The notes beneath the pieces were generated by a model. The model worked only from the letters and a program-made list of their open reading frames with translations. It did no database searches and was not told where the DNA came from. From positions 50,004 to 114,003 of the forward strand of contig CAZMGF010000001.1 of NCBI GenBank assembly GCA_964565765.1: 64,000 nucleotides of DNA. Direction: 5' to 3'. How positions within the stretch are numbered: position 1 is the stretch's first letter; each line of letters opens with the position of its first letter. This DNA is from Bog-1181 sp964565765. Its GTDB lineage: Bacteria; Oederibacteriota; PGYV01; Palsa-1178. A program made the position numbers and the translations under genes. This document shows, one piece after another, positions 59,330 through 64,000 of the stretch.

Positions 59330-60175
59330 TTAAATACCCCTTTTTACATATACCTTTCCATATTTTATCTGGCCGATGGCCGCGGCCTGGCTTTCATAGA
59401 CCAGCAGGCAGTAACCGGATTTATAGGGCATTGTGTTGTCTATGGTCATGCCATTTTTAATCCTTCCGTAATTTTCCTGGTTCAGGGCCATTGAAGGTAT
59501 GTTAATGAGGGCGCTGGGAATGGGGATAAGAGCGCTGTTTAAATCTTCTATTTCATCTATTTTGCGCGCCTGTGAAAGTGAAAACTCCCCTATTTTTGTC
59601 CTGACAAGGGCCGATAAAAAGGCGCATGAACCTATCTTTTCACCAAGATCCCTGGCAAGGGACCTCATATAAGTACCAGAGCCGCACGCCACCCTTAAAT
59701 TCACCGTATTGGTTCCGGAAGATATGAATTCTATTGATTCAATCTTTACCTGCCTTGGTTCCGGGTTTACTTCTTTGCCCGCCCGGGCCAGTTCGTACAA
59801 CTTGACGCCGTCTTTTTTTATTGCGGCAAATTTGGGCGGAACCTGCGATATCTCACCTGTAAAAGAGGGAAGAGCGTCCTTTATGAGCCCGTCAAATCCG
59901 GCCGGCACAGGAGCTTCCTTTATTACCTCTCCTTCGGCGTCATCGGTATTTGTGGCCCTGCCGAAAGTTATTTCCATTTCATAAACTTTGTTGTCAGGCA
60001 GATATTCGTTGATTTTGGTGGCTTTGCCCACCAGAACCATTAACAGGCCTGTGGCGAGCGGGTCAAGGGTGCCTGAATGGCCTATTTTTTCAACCTTGAA
60101 TTTGCGTTTTATCTGCTCTATGACACCGAACGAAGTCGGCCCTTTTTCCTTGTTGATAAGAAGAATACCGTCCAT
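59330..60175 (-). CDS. truB: tRNA pseudouridine(55) synthase
   Basis: 281 residues. The catalytic motif GHSGTLDPLATG (Asp38) and the start MDGILLINKEKGPTS are diagnostic; the GSGTYMRSLARDLG segment and a C-terminal PUA-like region (KNGMTID, VYESQAAAIGQIK) follow. It isomerises U55 in the T-loop of tRNAs. GAGGGC precedes the ATG on the minus strand. The usual partners (rbfA, ribF) are not adjacent. Confidence 0.96.
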   Translation of the reverse strand: MDGILLINKEKGPTSFGVIEQIKRKFKVEKIGHSGTLDPLATGLLMVLVGKATKINEYLPDNKVYEMEITFGRATNTDDAEGEVIKEAPVPAGFDGLIKDALPSFTGEISQVPPKFAAIKKDGVKLYELARAGKEVNPEPRQVKIESIEFISSGTNTVNLRVACGSGTYMRSLARDLGEKIGSCAFLSALVRTKIGEFSLSQARKIDEIEDLNSALIPIPSALINIPSMALNQENYGRIKNGMTIDNTMPYKSGYCLLVYESQAAAIGQIKYGKVYVKRGI

Positions 60176-60328
60176 TTTTGCCCTCGCGAAAATTTAAATT
60201 ATACGGCCGAATTTTTTGAATTTGACCTTTAAATTTTTATTTTACGGTAATGATACTAAACGATTTCATGGTATTATGCAACACATTTTACCCCCGTGGT
60301 TTTCAGGCTTTAAGGCGTAAATATGTAA

Positions 60329-60356
60329 TTGACAAAATCAAGCGTGAGTCTATAAT
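60329..60356 (+). promoter_or_regulatory. Consensus sigma-70 promoter of the HtrA-like gene
   Basis: TTGACA-16-TATAAT, both perfect; transcript start near 60363. This rules out the in-frame ATG at 60250 and supports 60397. Confidence 0.85.
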
Positions 60357-60396
60357 AAAAGGGCTTGATGGGTGCGCATATTATGAGGTAAATACA

Positions 60397-61731
60397 ATGA
60401 AAAAACTATTACTTTCCGTATTAATATTTTCATTTTTTCTTGTTTCAAACAGCATTGCTGGGGATTCGGCAAAAAAAATAATCAACGAATCAGGCAAAGC
60501 GGTTGTCTTTATAAGCGTTCAGGGCGGCACAGGGCAGGAACGGGGGCAGGCGACCGGATTTTTTCTGGGAGCGCAGGGAAGGATTGTTACAAATTTTCAT
60601 GTAATATATGACGCCGCGAATATCTCTGTCAAGACCAGCGACGGCAAAACATACTGGATAAAAGACGTGCTTGGCTGTGATGTAGAATCTGATATTGCGA
60701 TATTTACTGTTGCTGGTATAACTGAAAGGCGTTCGTATTTGACCCTTGCAAAAACCAAGCCTGAATCCGGAGACGATGTCATAGTAATAGGCAACCCCAT
60801 GGGGCTGGAGCAGACAGTTTCAACAGGCATCATATCGGCAACCAGAAAACTTCCTGAAATTGGGGAAGTATATCAGATAACGGCGCCAATATCCCCCGGG
60901 TCAAGCGGAAGCCCGGTTATCAATTCGGACGGCGAAGTTATCGGGGTGGCCGCCATGCAATATAAGGAAGGGCAAAATTTAAATTTTGTGGTGCCTTTTT
61001 CTGTGGTAAATAAAATACTGGCATCGGAAAAGCCGGCTCCTTTCAAATCATGGAAAAAAAGTGGTATAGGTTATATGCCTGGCAACGCCGACGCAACGAC
61101 CAAGCTGGGATTTATGTATTTTGGATCCGATAAATATAAAGAAGCGGCTGCCTGTGCGTATAATGCCATAAAGTCCGACCCCAAAAACGCAAAAGCATAT
61201 TATCTTGCCGGTATTGCGAACTTCAGGCTGAAAAATTCCGATTATGCGATAAGCTATATGAAAAAAGCCGTTGAACTCGATCCGTCAATTGAATATCTGC
61301 ACAACGACCTGGGTGTTATTTATCACAAAATGGGCAATGACGGGCAGGCTACTGAGGAATATTTTAACGAGATTGAAAAACATCCGGGAAACCAGAACCC
61401 TTACTGCAATCTTGCGGAAATTTATGAGGCCGGGGGAGCGCCTGATGACGCCGTGGAAATATTAAAAAAAGGACTGGTGAACTGCGAGGACACGGCATGG
61501 CTGCATTCTATGCTGGGGCTTGTTTACGCCGACACGGACCAGATGACAGACGCAATGTCGGAAGAAAAGACAGCCCTGAAAATTGATGAAACATGCCCTG
61601 AAGCTTATTATGGCATCGGGGTCATATCCGTAAAGAACAACGACAAGGACGGGGCCCTTAAGGCATATTATAAACTGAAAAAGCTCGACGAGGATCTCTC
61701 GAAAACATTGCTGAATATAATCTATAATTAA
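60397..61731 (+). CDS. Exported HtrA-like trypsin-family protease fused to TPRs
   Basis: 444 residues. A Sec signal (LLLSVLIFSFFLVSNSIAG) precedes an S1C/trypsin-like domain (about 25-210) with triad His68 (VTNFHVIYDA), Asp99 (ESDIAIF) and Ser170 (SPGSSGSPV). In place of the PDZ domain of DegP-type proteins there are about six TPRs (from about residue 230; NAKAYYLAGIANFRLKNSDYAI). It should be a periplasmic or surface protease whose TPRs select substrates. It leads a run of envelope genes to the window end. Confidence 0.88.
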   Translation: MKKLLLSVLIFSFFLVSNSIAGDSAKKIINESGKAVVFISVQGGTGQERGQATGFFLGAQGRIVTNFHVIYDAANISVKTSDGKTYWIKDVLGCDVESDIAIFTVAGITERRSYLTLAKTKPESGDDVIVIGNPMGLEQTVSTGIISATRKLPEIGEVYQITAPISPGSSGSPVINSDGEVIGVAAMQYKEGQNLNFVVPFSVVNKILASEKPAPFKSWKKSGIGYMPGNADATTKLGFMYFGSDKYKEAAACAYNAIKSDPKNAKAYYLAGIANFRLKNSDYAISYMKKAVELDPSIEYLHNDLGVIYHKMGNDGQATEEYFNEIEKHPGNQNPYCNLAEIYEAGGAPDDAVEILKKGLVNCEDTAWLHSMLGLVYADTDQMTDAMSEEKTALKIDETCPEAYYGIGVISVKNNDKDGALKAYYKLKKLDEDLSKTLLNIIYN

Positions 61732-61785
61732 TTAATAAAAACAGGGCGGGGCAGGACGGATGTTTATTTATTATAAGGAGATAAA

Positions 61786-62388
61786 ATGAAAAAGCATGCA
61801 GCTTTGTTTATATTTGCCTGTATGATTTTATTAATAACAGCTGCCGGATGTTTGCAAAATGTACGGATTTATGATGACAATGACGACGACAGGCCGGCCG
61901 CGTTATTTTATGGCTATGTGGGATTTAAAAACAGCCCGGCATCTGTAAATGAATTCCTGCTTAAACAACTGGATCCGCCGACGGACAAACCCTATTATTA
62001 TTGCCAGATATACAGGGGCGTATATTTTTGCTATCTGCCTGTCGGCACATACAGGATTGAAAGATTTTCATCGATACAGTCATGCGGCGAAAGATGCACG
62101 GAGACGATAAGCTACAACATGCCGGCGCAGCAAAATGGTTTTGTCATAACCAGGCCGGGGCTTTTTTATTACAATTCGGTAAGGATCAGGCAAAAAATGA
62201 CACAGGAGTTTTTGAATACAAAAATTGAATCCTCGGCTGAAAAAGCTGATTGGCCCAGCGAGGAACAGATACTGGAAAGGCTGCTTGATATTACAAACAA
62301 GGGATCAAAAATTGAAAAACTTATTTATTCCAGGCTGTATCAATACAGGACGATGAGGCGTACAAATGCAAAAACTAATAAAAGTTAG
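61786..62388 (+). CDS. Lipoprotein, unknown
   Basis: 200 residues. The lipobox TAAGC follows a hydrophobic signal, and the mature part starts with an acidic run (YDDNDDDRP). The middle has aromatic, Cys-containing strands (YYYCQIYRGVYFCYLP, SCGERCTE) suggesting disulfides. The C-terminus is a basic helix. AAGGAG lies 7 nt before the ATG. It overlaps the next lipoprotein gene by 23 nt, so the two are coupled. The family is not recognised. Confidence 0.78.
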   Translation: MKKHAALFIFACMILLITAAGCLQNVRIYDDNDDDRPAALFYGYVGFKNSPASVNEFLLKQLDPPTDKPYYYCQIYRGVYFCYLPVGTYRIERFSSIQSCGERCTETISYNMPAQQNGFVITRPGLFYYNSVRIRQKMTQEFLNTKIESSAEKADWPSEEQILERLLDITNKGSKIEKLIYSRLYQYRTMRRTNAKTNKS

Positions 62389-62983
62389 CATTTTGTGCCT
62401 TGCGGCGTGTGTGTTATATGGCTGCGCCGGAGTGGTAAAAAAAACAGATTCTGAAACAGGCGCGCCGGCAGGCCCCGGAACCACAATAATAGTCGGAAAG
62501 ATAATAATAGACCCGGAACCTGAAAAAGGTGAAAGCTGGATGTTTAACAGCGCTTATGACGGCCAGATAATAATTTTTATCGATAAAATATTAAAAATTA
62601 CCGGCAGCCACGACGACGCATTCTGGGATAAATGGCCCTTAAAAATTGAAGGGATAGAAAACAAGACTTTTTTTTACGGCCTGAGGAACAAAAGGTATTA
62701 TTCACAAATGCTTGGTTATCTGCTTCCGAGAAACGGGGAATATGAGCTGATAAAATTTCCCATGGTTTTTACGCTGGACATTCAGCCGGGCGACGGGGCA
62801 ATATATATCGGCACGATTAAAATCACACGGGATTTATTTTACGGCCTGAAAAGAATTGATGTATATGACGAGTACAACAGCGCCCTTCCTGAATTTATTA
62901 AACGGTATGGACGCGCTATAAAATTAAAAAAGGCCATAGCAAAGGTATTAAATGAAAGGGAAAAAGACGCCGCCCGGGAATGA
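62366..62983 (+). CDS. Lipoprotein, unknown, coupled to the preceding gene
   Basis: 205 residues. The lipobox VLYGC ends a clear signal peptide; the mature protein shows alternating strands (IIVGKIIIDPEP, GQIIIFIDKILKI, GDGAIYIGTIKIT) and a C-terminal charged helix. The ATG lies within the 3' end of the preceding lipoprotein gene. Its layout (a strand-rich body with an IYIGTIKI core) resembles other small envelope lipoproteins; no family is recognised. Confidence 0.75.
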   Translation: MQKLIKVSILCLAACVLYGCAGVVKKTDSETGAPAGPGTTIIVGKIIIDPEPEKGESWMFNSAYDGQIIIFIDKILKITGSHDDAFWDKWPLKIEGIENKTFFYGLRNKRYYSQMLGYLLPRNGEYELIKFPMVFTLDIQPGDGAIYIGTIKITRDLFYGLKRIDVYDEYNSALPEFIKRYGRAIKLKKAIAKVLNEREKDAARE

Positions 62984-63013
62984 TATAAAATATATAATTT
63001 TGGAGGAAGTTCA

Positions 63014-63427
63014 ATGAAAAGAGAATTAACTATAATATTGGCCGCGGTTTTTTTTGTTGCGTGTTTTTCTCCTTTTATCGCAGCTGAAATGACCGCAAAA
63101 GAACAGGCTGAGAAATATTATTATGATGTGTGTTCCTTTGCGGAAGAGGATGCGCAATATGAGTTTGGTGATCATTATACTCCTTATCTTGCAATGGGAT
63201 GCCTGCTGGGGCCCGTAGGCGTGTTTCTTGGAAGTTTTATTTTTCCGTCTGTCCCGCCAAGCAGGATAATTGGCAGGCCGTACGCCTATGTGGCGCAATA
63301 TACAAAATGCTATATTGAATATTTGAAATGGAACAATCTGTTTTTGACCGTTCCGGGATGTATTCTCTGGGGTGGTGCGGTGGCCGTATACGTGGTTATT
63401 ATAAGGTATATGCCGGGCATATATTAA
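63014..63427 (+). CDS. Small exported membrane protein, paralogue 1
   Basis: 137 residues with an N-terminal signal-like helix (IILAAVFFVACFSPFIAAE) and a hydrophobic patch with MGCLLGPVGVFLGSFIFPSV followed by PPSRIIGRPYAYV, then a second hydrophobic segment with PGCILWGG. The downstream protein has the same GC.LGP.G and P..PP....G....Y pattern, so they are paralogues. GGAGGAAG precedes the ATG. Unknown function. Confidence 0.72.
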   Translation: MKRELTIILAAVFFVACFSPFIAAEMTAKEQAEKYYYDVCSFAEEDAQYEFGDHYTPYLAMGCLLGPVGVFLGSFIFPSVPPSRIIGRPYAYVAQYTKCYIEYLKWNNLFLTVPGCILWGGAVAVYVVIIRYMPGIY

Positions 63428-63437
63428 AGGAGAAAAT

Positions 63438-63815
63438 ATGAAAAAGAAAATCAGCATTTATATGGCGGCGATTCTGTTTTTTCTTTCGGCGACGCCGATA
63501 TTTGCCGAAGGCGAGGAGGAATACCGCGCGATAAAAGACGCGGAGACTGTTTTGAGCTCATCCAAATATGTTTCATATGGCGAGGGCTGCGTACTGGGGC
63601 CAATAGGAATATTGATGGGGCTTTTAATAAGGCCTTCACCTCCGGCGACCGCAGTTCTTGGAAAATCCCCGGAATACGCCGAGGAATACCTTGAAGATTA
63701 TAATTACAGGGTAGGCACGGGACAGGCCATGGCGGGTGTAGCTGGATGCTTTACAACGGCTGTGGTTGCAGCCACAGGCGGGTTGATAATACTTATAGTT
63801 GGCGCTTTACACTAA
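63438..63815 (+). CDS. Small exported membrane protein, paralogue 2
   Basis: 125 residues. A signal-like helix (YMAAILFFLSATPIFAEG) is followed by EGCVLGPIGILMGLLIRPSPP, then EYAEEYLEDY and a final Gly/Ala-rich membrane segment (AGVAGCFTTAVVAATGGLI). The spacing of Cys, Gly-Pro and Tyr residues matches paralogue 1. AAAGGAG precedes the ATG 10 nt after that gene, so they share a transcript. Confidence 0.72.
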   Translation: MKKKISIYMAAILFFLSATPIFAEGEEEYRAIKDAETVLSSSKYVSYGEGCVLGPIGILMGLLIRPSPPATAVLGKSPEYAEEYLEDYNYRVGTGQAMAGVAGCFTTAVVAATGGLIILIVGALH

Positions 63816-63845
63816 AAAATATAAACGGCGGCGCTGGAGGGCAAA

Positions 63846-64000
63846 CTGAAGCAGCTTCTCATTTTATTATTGATTATGCTTTCAATAAATTTTCTTTATG
63901 CCGGCAATATAAGGCTGGATTTTAAGAAAACAACAATTGAAAACAGCAGTACGGAAACAGTGGGGGGATTCATATACCTGAAATACGGGCCAACCACCGG
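63846..64000 (+). CDS. Exported protein, 3' end beyond window
   Basis: The open frame runs off the right edge. GGAGG lies 5 nt before a CTG codon that would read KQLLILLLIMLSINFLYAG, a clean Sec signal; no ATG or GTG exists before the hydrophobic core, only an in-frame ATG at 63876 within it. CTG is a rare start, so the call of start is tentative. The mature part begins NIRLDFKKTTIENSSTE. It belongs to the same envelope gene run. Confidence 0.55.
   Translation, partial: MKQLLILLLIMLSINFLYAGNIRLDFKKTTIENSSTETVGGFIYLKYGPTT

Noticed and set aside
1..64000. tRNA, rRNA or prophage genes
   Set aside because: No cloverleaf-like segments with T-loop consensus, no rRNA signatures and no phage structural genes were noticed; a covariance search was not possible.

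Overview
The window is a dense, roughly half-GC stretch of a bacterial chromosome. Arginine codons are mostly AGG, ATA isoleucine codons are common, and ribosome binding sites are strong GGAGG-type. Two large secreted enzymes carry long Thr/Pro-rich linkers (xTxTPT repeats) followed by a C-terminal domain of the YPxPYxP type. That architecture is typical of uncultured candidate phyla such as Candidatus Goldbacteria and relatives. This assignment is an inference from protein style, not from a marker gene. No rRNA, tRNA, CRISPR array or prophage was seen.

Layout. 1-5 kb: the end of a membrane histidine kinase and its NtrC-type sigma-54 response regulator, a small-sensor methyl-accepting protein and an archaeal-type 8-oxoguanine glycosylase. 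5-8 kb: 4-alpha-glucanotransferase, then a HigBA-type toxin-antitoxin pair on the minus strand. 8-14.4 kb: an MgtA-type P-type ATPase behind a long leader, and a two-gene heterodimeric ABC exporter. 14.4-14.9 kb: a repeat-rich gap. 14.9-22 kb: an alpha/beta hydrolase, then a minus-strand glycerol operon (glpK, a glpA-like gene, a second flavoprotein, a DUF1667 gene) that ends in a lone receiver-domain gene; a CBS-GGDEF protein lies upstream. 22-25 kb: a ferredoxin-nitroreductase and an arsR-acr3-arsC operon. 25-31.4 kb: secreted or lipoprotein repeat proteins, a TPR protein, two very small proteins and a papain-like peptidase. 31.4-38 kb: an ABC-F ATPase behind a probable leader-peptide attenuator, a monofunctional transglycosylase, a FecR-domain protein, and an XRE-cupin regulator paired with an acyl-CoA synthetase.

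38-52 kb: an ECF-like sigma factor with a His-rich membrane partner, a lipoprotein, a PUR-family nucleic-acid-binding protein, then a plant-polysaccharide locus: a GH8 glycanase, an MprF-like protein, a family 4 rhamnogalacturonan lyase, a LacI-family regulator and a PilZ-like protein. Near-identical 12-bp palindromes (TTAAnCGnTTAA) precede the GH8, lyase and PilZ-like genes and are good candidates for the LacI operator. 52-60 kb: housekeeping genes (enolase, phosphoglycerate mutase, LiaF-like protein, M23 peptidase plus bactofilin, gltX, nitroreductase, truB). 60-64 kb: an HtrA-like protease fused to TPRs, two lipoproteins, a pair of small paralogous membrane proteins and a gene that runs off the end.

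Three intergenic gaps (14.4, 35.4 and 38.1 kb) share a modular, hairpin-rich repeat cassette. It includes about 150-bp elements with 30-37-nt imperfect terminal inverted repeats starting ATGGCAGGCGG. These MITE-like elements, the LacI-type regulon linking polysaccharide enzymes to a c-di-GMP-type receptor, and the ABC-F attenuator are the most interesting unannotated structures. Many genes are preceded by near-consensus sigma-70 promoters, which helped to choose starts.
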